Of a stretch of DNA of 30,266 nucleotides, positions 6,562 through 14,022 are shown one piece after another. Within the stretch, counting starts at the first letter, position 1. Every line of letters starts with the position of its first letter. Location: contig CAKPHU010000009.1 of assembly GCA_934162125.1 (NCBI GenBank), forward strand, positions 1 to 30,266. Reading direction: 5' to 3'. The translations under genes and the position numbers were made by a program. The DNA is from an uncultured Bacilli bacterium. Lineage in GTDB: Bacteria > Bacillota_I > Bacilli_A > RF39 > UBA660. The notes beneath the pieces are model-generated. The model did not search any database and had not been told where the DNA came from. It worked only from the letters and a program-made list of their open reading frames with translations.

Positions 6562-7500
6562 ATGAAGAAAATAGAATTGCATTTACATTTTGATGGTTCT
6601 ATTGACGTCGGATATGCTTCGTGGTTAATGAAAAGGGATGTCAAAGATGAACTAGTTTCTAAAAATGATAGTAGTCTTAATGAGTATTTGAAAAAGTTTG
6701 ACCTTCCTATAAAATTGTTGCAGGAACCTTATGATGTTGAAATGTTTGCTTACTTTTTAGCGAAAGAATTAGAGAAGGATGAGATTATTTACGCAGAAAT
6801 AAGATTTTGTCCACTGTTTCATGTGGAAAAAGTTAAGTTAAAGGAAATTGTAGACGCTATGCTAGATGGTTTTGCACAGGTGCCAGGAGTTAAAATTAAC
6901 TTAATATTTTGTATGATGCGTCAATTTAGTGAAGAAAAGAATATGGAAATTATTGAATTGACAAGAAAATATTTAGGTCATGGTGTTGTGGCGATTGACC
7001 TTGCTGGTGATGAGTTAAAATATAAGACTCGTAGTTTTGAAAAGTTATTTACGTTAATTAACAAATATAAAATTCCTTTTACAATTCACGCTGGTGAGGT
7101 TGACGATTATACTAGTGTGTCAAGTGCTTTAGATTTTGGAGCAAAAAGAATTGGCCATGGTATTAGTAGCATTCAGTCGCAGGAGGTTATTGATAGATTA
7201 GTAAAGGAACGAGTTGTTTTGGAAATATGTCCAACTAGTAATTTAAATACAAAAGCAGTTGACAGGATGGATAGACATCCAATTAAAGAGCTGATGGCTA
7301 AAGGTGTGTTATGTACAATTAATACAGATAATAGAACAGTTTCTAATACAACGCTTGACAAAGAGTACTTTTTACTGCAAAATATGTTTGGATTTACTGA
7401 TGAAGATTTTAGAATGTGTAATTTGAATGCTATTGAGGCAGCTTTTATCAGTGATGAAGAAAAAGACGAATTGAGAAAGAAGCTAGATTTAGATGAATGA
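6562..7500 (+). CDS. add: adenosine deaminase family protein
   Basis: 312 residues, cytoplasmic. The zinc-dependent family hydrolyses adenosine to inosine for purine salvage. Visible motifs are HLHFDGS (His7, His9 zinc ligands), HAGE (His176, catalytic Glu179), GHG (198-200), CPTSN (223-227) and INTDN (zinc Asp256). The classic second Asp of the TDD motif is Asn257, a variant that could affect substrate choice (adenosine or related 6-aminopurines). It is a little shorter than the usual 330-350 residues. The start has a poor Shine-Dalgarno (AAGG, 6547-6550), but HLHFDGS right at the N-terminus fixes it. The gene overlaps the next by 8 bases, so they are translated together. Confidence 0.9.
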   Translation: MKKIELHLHFDGSIDVGYASWLMKRDVKDELVSKNDSSLNEYLKKFDLPIKLLQEPYDVEMFAYFLAKELEKDEIIYAEIRFCPLFHVEKVKLKEIVDAMLDGFAQVPGVKINLIFCMMRQFSEEKNMEIIELTRKYLGHGVVAIDLAGDELKYKTRSFEKLFTLINKYKIPFTIHAGEVDDYTSVSSALDFGAKRIGHGISSIQSQEVIDRLVKERVVLEICPTSNLNTKAVDRMDRHPIKELMAKGVLCTINTDNRTVSNTTLDKEYFLLQNMFGFTDEDFRMCNLNAIEAAFISDEEKDELRKKLDLDE

Positions 7501-8383
7501 CATTTTGAGTAAGTGCAATTTGTGTCCTAGAAACTGTGGGGTTAATAGGCATGAGACGGTTGGTGTTTGTGGTGCTGGAGATAAAATTAAATTAGCATAT
7601 TATAGTTTACATCAATGGGAAGAACCTGTTATTTCTGGTACTAATGGGAGCGGAACTGTATTCTTTTCACATTGCAATTTGAAGTGTATTTTTTGTCAGA
7701 ATAAGAAAATTAGTACTGGTGGGTACGGAAAAGTAATTAGTAATGAAAGATTGAAGGAAATATTTTTGGAATTGCAGGAGAAAGGTGCACATAATATTAA
7801 TTTGGTCACACCTACTCCATTTGTGCCTTTGATTGCGGATGTTTTGCAAGAAATAAAGGGTAAAGAGCTTATGATTCCAGTTGTTTATAATACTAGTAGT
7901 TATGAGAATGTGGAAACAATTAAGATTATGAATGGTCTTGTGGATATATATTTGGCCGATCTTAAATATTATAGTAATGAACTTGGGTTAAAGTATTCTC
8001 GATGTAACAATTACTTTGAGGTTGCGAGTAAGGCTATTGATGAAATGGTAAAGCAAGTGGGAACTTTCGAAATTATTGATGACTTGATGAAGAAAGGTGT
8101 TATAGTTAGAGTTCTAATTTTGCCTGGACACATTGAAGATAGTAAGAAAATTATTAAGTATTTGTATGATAAGTACCATGATGATGTTATCATTAGTATA
8201 ATGAATCAGTATACACCGATTGAAAAGTTAGAATATGACAATTTGAATAGAAAAGTTACTGATGATGAGTATGATGAAGTTGTGAACTATGCTTATGATT
8301 TAGGTGTAAGAATGGCTTTTATACAGGAGGGGGAAACGCAAAGCGAAAGCTTTATTCCTGATTTTGACTGTTCTATTGTGTAG
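7493..8383 (+). CDS. PflX-like radical SAM protein
   Basis: 296 residues. The radical SAM cluster motif CxxxCxxC is C61-NLK-C65-IF-C68, followed by QN. Upstream lies an extra Cys set, C8, C11, C15 and C26 (CNLCPRNCG ... GVCGAGD), typical of the COG1313/PflX group, which is related to pyruvate formate-lyase activating enzymes. Members are cytoplasmic Fe-S proteins expected to cleave S-adenosylmethionine; the physiological target of the group is not firmly known. The rest fits a radical SAM partial barrel (LVTPTPFVP, DIYLADLKYY, VRVLILPGH). It overlaps add by 8 bases and is followed by an FtrB-like Cys protein, so the unit couples purine salvage genes with redox functions by position only. Confidence 0.85.
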   Translation: MNDILSKCNLCPRNCGVNRHETVGVCGAGDKIKLAYYSLHQWEEPVISGTNGSGTVFFSHCNLKCIFCQNKKISTGGYGKVISNERLKEIFLELQEKGAHNINLVTPTPFVPLIADVLQEIKGKELMIPVVYNTSSYENVETIKIMNGLVDIYLADLKYYSNELGLKYSRCNNYFEVASKAIDEMVKQVGTFEIIDDLMKKGVIVRVLILPGHIEDSKKIIKYLYDKYHDDVIISIMNQYTPIEKLEYDNLNRKVTDDEYDEVVNYAYDLGVRMAFIQEGETQSESFIPDFDCSIV

Positions 8384-8452
8384 CTGGTTTAATGAAGACG
8401 GTTTATGATTTGTGATTTGTATTTTGTTTGATTGGGAAAGGAGAAAATGAAG

Positions 8453-8650
8453 ATGAAAAATTTTAGAATTAACCCTGATAAAAAATATGTGGATATTATT
8501 ATAGAAGGGTTAGAAAAGAAAGATGGACATTGTCCTTGCAGAGTTAATGTTGATGATACTACACTATGTCCTTGTGATGAGTTTATTAATGAAGGAATTT
8601 GTAAATGTAGATTGTATATTCCTAGAGAAGATAGTAAGAATAATAAGTAG
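8453..8650 (+). CDS. small FtrB-like (ferredoxin-thioredoxin reductase beta-like) Cys protein
   Basis: 65 residues from ATG 8453, chosen because Shine-Dalgarno AAAGGAG (8437-8443) sits 9 bases upstream; the TTG at 8432 and ATG at 8447 are badly spaced. Three Cys pairs, C27-P-C29, C39-P-C41 and C50-K-C52, match the CPC/CPC/CHC pattern of the catalytic subunit of ferredoxin-thioredoxin reductase, which holds a 4Fe-4S cluster next to a redox-active disulfide. The first spacing is only 9 residues, versus 16 in plant and cyanobacterial enzymes, and the His of CHC is Lys. This fits the shorter bacterial FtrB-like group. It is the last gene of the add operon. Confidence 0.75.
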   Translation: MKNFRINPDKKYVDIIIEGLEKKDGHCPCRVNVDDTTLCPCDEFINEGICKCRLYIPREDSKNNK

Positions 8651-8668
8651 ATATTTAATTTTATAAAT

Positions 8669-8695
8669 TCAGCTCAATGGTGGGCTGATTTTTTT
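8669..8695 (+). terminator. Rho-independent terminator of the add operon
   Basis: TCAGCTCA (8669-8676), loop ATGG, TGGGCTGA (8681-8688) with one G-U pair, then seven T. Confidence 0.9.
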
Positions 8696-8792
8696 GTTTT
8701 TAGCGATATTTTTCAACATTTTTCGTATTTTTATTAACTTTTATTTTCTATTTTTTAATTTTATGCTATTATATTAGGTATGGGAGGTAAGT

Positions 8793-9386
8793 ATGAATAA
8801 ATTAAAAACTATTTTAGTTGTAATACTTAGTGTTTTCTTAGTATTACCATTTGGTGTTTTGGCTAGTCAGGAGACAAGTACTGATCCTGCAAATAATAAT
8901 ACACCAGCTGTAGAAGTTGAAAAAGATAAGAAAGTAAAGGTTTATTTCTTCCGTGGTGAAGGATGTCCTCATTGTGAAGAGGCTGAAACTTTTTTCCAAA
9001 GTATTCAAGAACCATATGGTGACTTATATACTATAGTTGACTATGAAACATGGTATAATACAGAAAATGCTGACTTATTACAAAAAGTTGGTGAAGCTAG
9101 AGGCGAAGATATCCAAGGTGTTCCTTACATTATTATCGGTAATAAGTCTTGGTCTGGTTTTTCTAATGAATATGATGATGAAATTGTTAAAACAATTAAG
9201 TCTGAATATGAAAAAGATCCAGAAGAAAGATACGATATTATTGAATTAGTTAACACTGGTAAAACAAATGGAATAGAAGAAGAAACTAAGTCTTATGCTA
9301 ACGACGCAATGATTTTAGTAGCTATTTTAATTGTTGTTGCTGGTATTGTAACTGGTATCGTTGTTGCTAGAAAGAAAACAAAATAA
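8793..9386 (+). CDS. exported, membrane-anchored thioredoxin-fold protein
   Basis: 197 residues. An N-terminal signal segment (about 5-24, ILVVILSVFLVLPFG) is followed by a short linker and a thioredoxin-like domain with the active-site pair C58-P-H-C61 (GEGCPHCEEAE) and the expected cis-Pro in QGVPYIII (P111). CPHC is the DsbA-type redox sequence, so a thiol-disulfide oxidoreductase acting outside the membrane is inferred. A second hydrophobic helix at about 172-193 ends in RKKTK, anchoring the C-terminus. The start has Shine-Dalgarno GGGAGG 6 bases upstream, and TGCTATTAT upstream could be an extended -10. It is monocistronic, closed by a terminator at 9385-9433. Confidence 0.85.
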   Translation: MNKLKTILVVILSVFLVLPFGVLASQETSTDPANNNTPAVEVEKDKKVKVYFFRGEGCPHCEEAETFFQSIQEPYGDLYTIVDYETWYNTENADLLQKVGEARGEDIQGVPYIIIGNKSWSGFSNEYDDEIVKTIKSEYEKDPEERYDIIELVNTGKTNGIEEETKSYANDAMILVAILIVVAGIVTGIVVARKKTK

Positions 9387-9433
9387 AAGAAGTCGTTTGA
9401 AGAATTGATTGATTCTTCTGGGCTTCTTTTTTT
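9385..9433. terminator. two-tier hairpin terminator, probably bidirectional
   Basis: Outer stem AAAAGAAG/CTTCTTTT (9385-9392, 9423-9430) and inner stem GAAGAAT/ATTCTTC (9399-9405, 9412-9418), with T-runs on the right and A-runs on the left. It lies between convergent genes. Confidence 0.75.
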
Positions 9434-9448
9434 GTGTGCTGGAAGAGC

Positions 9449-10423
9449 TTATCTCTGAGTTGGAATTATTAGGGTGTCACCTACGGTTAATAAGTTACTT
9501 GTTAAGTTGTTAGCTTCTTTTAGTTGAGCAACAGTAACATTGTTGGCTTTGGCAATTGACCATAGTGTGTCACCTTTTTGGACTATGTAATTTGTTGGCG
9601 TTGGTGAATTGATGATGTCATCAATTATTTCGTCATCTATTTTTACATTTGGAACTTTTAACTCGTCACCGATTTGAAGGGTTAAATTAGTAAGATTGTT
9701 TAGAGCTATTAGCTTGTTGACAGGAATGTTATATTTTTGGGAGATGGACCATAGGCTGTCTCCTTTTTGAACTTTGTATATCTGATAGCTGGTTGCTGTG
9801 CTTTTTGGGATTAAAAGTTTGTCGCCTATGGAAATGACTGTGCTAGTTAAGTTGTTTAGTTCCATTAATTCGTTAACAGTTGTGGAAAGTTTGGTGGCGA
9901 TGCTATAAAGTGTATCACCTTTTTGAACAATGTAAATGTCTTCATCAGCTAAGGGTTCCACAATTAAGAGTTTTTGACCGATTTTTAAAACGTCAGATGT
10001 AAGGTTGTTTAATTTTTTTAGTTCTTCAATTGTAATGTTGTATAGACGAGCTATTTTGTAGAGACTGTCTCCTTTTTTGACAATGTAATATCCGTCATCA
10101 ACAGCTGACTCACCTGGTGCGGTGTAAGGAACTCCTATGTATTCAGTAAGGGCTTTAACTGTGCCTTCGACAAAGTCCGTTAAGTTGTTTTGGAGTTTTT
10201 TAGCGTCTTTGGCATTGTCGATGAAGCCATATTCAACAAGTAATGACTCTAAGTCTGTGGTGTCACGAATTATGAAATAATAATCTTTGTTAGGGTTTTC
10301 AGGAAGACGACGTTGGTAGGCTTTTCTTTTTACCTGGCCAGCTTCGCCAATGTTGTCAAGAATTAGGTTGGCAAGGGTTGGCGAGTTGCGAAGGGCGTAT
10401 ACTACTTCGGCACCTTCGCCACC
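9449..10423 (-). pseudogene. 3' part of LysM N-acetylmuramoyl-L-alanine amidase, cut off by the element
   Basis: The leftward frame is open from 10450 to the stop at 9449 but has no start of its own at the N-terminal end. Host sequence begins at the GGTG core (10420-10423) with GEGAEVVYALRNSP, the second half of an Amidase_3 domain. That half includes LLVEYGFIDN, whose Glu matches the C-terminal zinc-site/catalytic Glu region of the family. Four LysM peptidoglycan-binding repeats follow, at about 10096-9968, 9940-9810, 9784-9650 and 9592-9452, each with a KGDSL/KGDTL opening and LNNLT or NNLTS in the middle. The intact enzyme would cleave the MurNAc-L-Ala bond of peptidoglycan. The missing N-terminal half lies 8.9 kb away at 19343-19601. 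A GTG at 9961 could start a LysM-only product, but no good Shine-Dalgarno supports it. Confidence 0.9.
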
Positions 10424-10446
10424 CCCGAAGTCGTGGAATGTAGGCA
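10420..10446 (-). other. element end / attachment-site junction next to the recombinase
   Basis: On the minus strand the element arm begins TGCCTACATTC (10446-10436) and reaches the core GGTG (10423-10420), after which amidase coding sequence starts. The same core is at the far junction, and the outer 11 bases of the two arms are perfect inverted repeats. Confidence 0.8.
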
Positions 10447-10462
10447 GGTATTAACTAATCTT

Positions 10463-12037
10463 TTATTTATTAAAATTATATATTATTTCTACATTTTTAT
10501 CTTTATCAACAATTATCTTATCTACTAGTATAAATAATAATTCTCTAGTAGGTTTTTTCATACTAATTAATTCTTTGATTTTTTGTTTTATTTCTTCATC
10601 ATTATGTTTTTTAGGAACTTCATTAATAGAATTTTCTAATTTTTTTATTCTAGAATTATATGTTCTTATTAAATTTTCAGTGTTAGAAGATAGTCTTGTA
10701 TAAGTGTCAACTGAGATTACCCCATTATATTTATCTTCATATAAAGCATCTATTTTTAGTTGTAGTTCTTTGATATTATTTTCTAGTTTTTGTTTTTCTA
10801 TAATTAAGTTTTCCTTGTTATCTTTCTCACTTTTCACATTAGATACTAAACTATCAATATCAACTTTATCTATATACTTTTTACAAGTTTTTTTGATTTG
10901 ATTTAAAACTGCCTTTTCAAAACTATTATACTCTGAAAAGTGTGGTTCACATAATCTTTGTCTTGGACTTCTAGAATATTTATTACAATTTATAGACCAA
11001 TAATTGCGTTTTTCCCTATAACTAACCGTTAGCTTATTACCACACTCTTTGCAATAAAGTAAGCCTTCTAATAGCCTCTGTGGACGATTTAATTTTACTG
11101 TTCTAGTTCTGTTAGCACTTACTTGTATTTGATTAAATACTACTCTATCCACTAATGGTTCATGAGTATTTTCTACAATTATCCAATATTCACTAGAAAG
11201 ACATATTCTCTTTTGTGACTTATAGTTTAATTTTGTCTGAACATTTTGAATCATATCACCAGTATACATTCTATTTTTTAATATTTTATTAATCGTACTA
11301 CAAGTCCAAATGTATCCATTTATTTGTCTTTTTGATTTTTTTATTTGTTTATATGCACTTGGTGTTGGAATATTTTCATTATTTAATCTTTCAATTATAT
11401 CTGATATTTTATCTCCTTTTGATACTTCATTAAATATTCTTTTTACTATCCATGCTGTATCTGGGTTTGGCACTAGATGTCCTTTATCAAGTGGATCTCT
11501 CATATACCCAAAACTTGGTTTACTACCTATAAACTTACCTTTCACTTTTTTATCTCTTAATATTGATTTTATTTTCTTTGATGTATCTTTACTAGTCATA
11601 TCATTAAATAAAGCTTTAAAAGGTGCTATATCATTATTTGCAGAATCTAGAAAAGTATCTACATTATCTAGTATAGAAATATATCTTACTTTTTTTAATG
11701 GAAAGTATTGTTCTATATAATAACCGCACTTAATATAATCTCTACCTAATCTTGATAAATCTTTAGTTATGACACAATTTATTTTTCCATTTTCTATGTC
11801 TTCAAGTAATCTTTTAAATGCTGGTCTATCAAAGTTAGTACCTGAATATCCATCATCAACATACTCATCAGTTAAAACAAATCCATTATCCCTCAAAAAG
11901 TTCATAAGTAAACTTCTTTGATTTAGTACGCTTTCACTTTCAGACTCTCTTTTATGTGCTTTATCCTCATCCTCTTGCGATAACCTTATGTATATTCCTA
12001 CATTATAAAATGATGGTGGTTTTACTGTGCTATACAT
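10463..12037 (-). CDS. large serine recombinase (integrase) of the element
   Basis: 524 residues. It catalyses integration and excision by a Ser-linked double-strand break at attP/attB. The N-terminal resolvase-type domain (about 12-155) has catalytic Ser20 in YIRLSQED, DDGYSGTNFDRP, and the Arg-rich DLSRLGRDY. The recombinase domain (about 170-280: FGYMRDP, ILKNRMYTGDM) follows. Next comes a zinc ribbon with C329, C332, C351 and C363. A coiled coil (about 400-480) ends the protein, as in TnpX/TndX-like clostridial enzymes. Length is normal and no damage is visible, so it should be active. Shine-Dalgarno AAAGGAG precedes ATG 12037, which overlaps the small upstream ORF by 8 bases. The gene ends about 40 bases from the element boundary. 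Confidence 0.95.
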   Translation of the reverse strand: MYSTVKPPSFYNVGIYIRLSQEDEDKAHKRESESESVLNQRSLLMNFLRDNGFVLTDEYVDDGYSGTNFDRPAFKRLLEDIENGKINCVITKDLSRLGRDYIKCGYYIEQYFPLKKVRYISILDNVDTFLDSANNDIAPFKALFNDMTSKDTSKKIKSILRDKKVKGKFIGSKPSFGYMRDPLDKGHLVPNPDTAWIVKRIFNEVSKGDKISDIIERLNNENIPTPSAYKQIKKSKRQINGYIWTCSTINKILKNRMYTGDMIQNVQTKLNYKSQKRICLSSEYWIIVENTHEPLVDRVVFNQIQVSANRTRTVKLNRPQRLLEGLLYCKECGNKLTVSYREKRNYWSINCNKYSRSPRQRLCEPHFSEYNSFEKAVLNQIKKTCKKYIDKVDIDSLVSNVKSEKDNKENLIIEKQKLENNIKELQLKIDALYEDKYNGVISVDTYTRLSSNTENLIRTYNSRIKKLENSINEVPKKHNDEEIKQKIKELISMKKPTRELLFILVDKIIVDKDKNVEIIYNFNK

Positions 12038-12215
12038 TATTCTCCTTTCTTTTGCATAGCATCTTGTTTGCCGTTTCCATTATAACTCTCTTACCATTAT
12101 TTGTGTCATTTATTTCATTATTTTGGTCTTTATATTTAAGTATTAAACATACATATTCTTGTAATAAAGTAGATATATCTTTACCATCATTTTTAAATGT
12201 TTCAGTTATTATCAT
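12030..12215 (-). CDS. small protein coupled to the recombinase, unknown function
   Basis: 61 residues (MIITETFKND start), polar and probably helical, with no Cys and no membrane segment. Shine-Dalgarno-like AAAGGGG lies 12 bases before ATG 12215, and the gene overlaps the recombinase start by 8 bases, which suggests translational coupling. Small ORFs in this place sometimes encode accessory or directionality factors for serine integrases, but nothing in the sequence proves that here. Confidence 0.55.
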   Translation of the reverse strand: MIITETFKNDGKDISTLLQEYVCLILKYKDQNNEINDTNNGKRVIMETANKMLCKRKENNV

Positions 12216-12337
12216 ATCACTCTACCCCTTTTGTTTTCATACTTAAATATATTCCTAATACTTAAAATTATTTTATTTTTACATCTTATAAATCACTCCT
12301 CCTTAATAAGAATTTTTAATAATTTTATACAAAAAGT

Positions 12338-12356
12338 GGACACAAAAACTGTGTCC
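12338..12356. repeat. perfect inverted repeat GGACACA/TGTGTCC
   Basis: Seven-base arms at 12338-12344 and 12350-12356 with a 5-base loop (AAAAC), about 120 bases upstream of the recombinase unit. It could be an operator or a terminator-like hairpin. Confidence 0.6.
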
Positions 12357-12403
12357 TAATTTCTCTATTTTTTTTAATATTCCGCGAGTACATTTTTAGC
12401 AGG

Positions 12404-12450
12404 ATAAGGATGGCTGACAAACAACTCCCCAGTGGGGAGTTTAGCCTTAT
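12404..12450. repeat. long GC-rich hairpin in the AT-rich interval
   Basis: AACTCCCCA (12423-12431) and TGGGGAGTT (12433-12441) form a nearly perfect stem. Outer arms GGCT/AGCC (12412-12415, 12443-12446) and ATAA/TTAT (12404-12407, 12447-12450) extend it. On the plus strand it runs into a T tract, so it may be a terminator, a structured RNA, or a single-strand recognition site. Confidence 0.6.
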
Positions 12451-12477
12451 TTTTAAAGGATTTGTGAAAGACTATTT

Positions 12478-12598
12478 TGTCATACATTAAAATATTTGTC
12501 ATACTATTGGGTTAACTAAAAACAACAAATTTTGTATCAAAAATAGCTGTTTGGTACACAAATGGTTATACAAATGACATACTTTTGGATTAACAAAA
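12478..12598. repeat. short direct repeats TGTCATAC / TTGGxTTAAC
   Basis: TGTCATAC begins at 12478 and at 12497; the second copy continues as TATTGGGTTAACTAAAA. A related copy, TGACATACTTTTGGATTAAC, begins at 12575. The two long copies are 78 bases apart. They may bind a protein. Confidence 0.45.
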
Positions 12599-12727
12599 TT
12601 GATAATTATGAACCTCTTTTCACACATAAACCAACTTTTTTAGGTACCTTAATTATTTATTTTTTTATAATTTCTTGGTACATACTTTTTGTTCATATAA
12701 TTTTAGATAACAATTCCTCCTTACAAA

Positions 12728-12762
12728 AAAATACTATACTCATAAACTGAATATAGTATTTT
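12728..12762. terminator. bidirectional hairpin terminator
   Basis: AAAATACTATA (12728-12738) and TATAGTATTTT (12752-12762) are perfect inverted arms flanked by A and T runs. Confidence 0.65.
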
Positions 12763-12910
12763 AGCATCCAATAGTTCATATCTTAGGACTATTGCTATAT
12801 TATAATAATTATATCGTAAATATATTAGAAGTCAATGTCAAAAAAGAGAGTGTTAAAATGTAAGTTATAATATAATTTATAATAACTTTATAAAATAAGT
12901 TATAATAATA

Positions 12911-12937
12911 AAAAGAGGAAAAAATAATTCTTCCTCA
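12911..12937 (-). terminator. terminator of the restriction-modification operon
   Basis: Read leftward, GAGGAA (12937-12932) pairs with TTCCTC (12921-12916) and runs into TTTTT, 27 bases past the stop of the McrC-like gene. Confidence 0.7.
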
Positions 12938-12963
12938 ATGAATTTTTAATACATATTATAATT

Positions 12964-14022
12964 CTACTCAACAATGAAATCATCTGCAATTTTATTTAAT
13001 TCAGTACTAATATGACCAAATTCTTTTCTTAAATCTAAAATTCTTATAGACATCTTGTTGCCCATTACAGATGTAGTACTATTATTTGCAATTTCTTCAT
13101 CAGTTTGTGCATATAACAACATACCACTAACTATTTCATCAGTTTTATAAGCCTCATTTGACACATATGCAAATAGCTGATTCCAATTATCTCTACTAAT
13201 AATTTTTTTATCATATCTACTTTTGCCTAATATGTTGGCATAAAATTTTGTATCTATAATTAAAACTTTATTCTTATGATATAAATTTATATCAGTAATC
13301 ATTGTAGGTATAAAATCAATCATTGGATATCCTTCATCTATGTTCCATCTCATTTTTTTTACACCAGGCTTTAAATCTGGGTAATGTTTTATATAATATT
13401 CTCGTACAAATCTTTCATATATAACGGATAATTTTTCATCCTCAAAAAATTCTTTATACTCTTTTTCACCATTACTTTGTGTAATTATTAATTCATTCAA
13501 AATCAGATAGCAAATATTTATAATATACCTATATTCCTTATTTGACTTATTTAAAAGTATTTGATTCCACTGAATTTTTCTGTTATCCAATATATCAATG
13601 TCATCAAAAAACAAATATATTTTCTTTACCTTTTGTTTCAGTTCTTTCTTTACTTTGTTCGATTTTATTAAGTAAAACAATGTAGTTTTAATAATTTTAT
13701 TTAGATAAATATTTTCACTAAAATCATCAAAATCACAAACTAATTTCTGATTAATCAATGTATTACTTTTAATTGTTTGACTAATGTTGATTTTACCTTT
13801 TGCTATAGAAGTTATTTCAGTAGTCAACTTATAATCTTTATAAAAACCTCTTTTTATCATTTTATTAATTAAAGTTAATAACATATACGATAATAAATCG
13901 TAAATATTTTCAAATTCTTCAAATGCACCAGAAGTTTTAGCCTTTTCAATAAGCTTATCAAATCTAAAAGCATAAGCTAGCATATAATAAATATTACTTA
14001 TTCGATAATCTTTGTTATTCAT
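12964..14022 (-). CDS. McrC-like nuclease subunit (LlaJI R2 type)
   Basis: 352 residues. The N-terminus (MNNKDYRISNIYYMLAYAF) is typical of the McrC family. The C-terminal half has a PD-(D/E)xK-type core: an acidic residue in MIDFIPTMITD (about 232-242), then IIDTKFY (about 253-259) with the D-x-K catalytic pair. McrC proteins bind the McrB GTPase, stimulate its hydrolysis and carry the cleavage site. The ATG at 14022 overlaps the GTPase gene by 8 bases (AATGAATAA context), so the two subunits are made together. This last gene of the five-gene unit is followed by a hairpin terminator. In LlaJI the equivalent subunit cuts unmethylated rather than methylated DNA, and that mode is inferred here from the two companion methyltransferases. 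Confidence 0.85.
   Translation of the reverse strand: MNNKDYRISNIYYMLAYAFRFDKLIEKAKTSGAFEEFENIYDLLSYMLLTLINKMIKRGFYKDYKLTTEITSIAKGKINISQTIKSNTLINQKLVCDFDDFSENIYLNKIIKTTLFYLIKSNKVKKELKQKVKKIYLFFDDIDILDNRKIQWNQILLNKSNKEYRYIINICYLILNELIITQSNGEKEYKEFFEDEKLSVIYERFVREYYIKHYPDLKPGVKKMRWNIDEGYPMIDFIPTMITDINLYHKNKVLIIDTKFYANILGKSRYDKKIISRDNWNQLFAYVSNEAYKTDEIVSGMLLYAQTDEEIANNSTTSVMGNKMSIRILDLRKEFGHISTELNKIADDFIVE

Larger units (their letters stand above)
12216..12963. other. 748-base non-coding interval inside the element
   Basis: No convincing gene on either strand. The interval holds two perfect hairpins (12338-12356 and 12423-12441), repeated TGTCATAC-type motifs (12478-12598), a bidirectional terminator (12728-12762) and the terminator of the restriction operon (12911-12937). 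It probably contains the promoter for the recombinase unit and perhaps a cis site used for transfer or regulation. Confidence 0.6.

Noticed and set aside
12279..12304. AAGGAGG followed by ATG-TAA on the leftward strand
   Set aside because: A start-stop pair with 13-base spacing; probably chance in AT-rich DNA, at most a remnant.
12562..12750. 62-codon rightward frame with a hydrophobic stretch inside the element
   Set aside because: It has no Shine-Dalgarno and its end lies inside a bidirectional terminator hairpin; all its neighbours run the other way.
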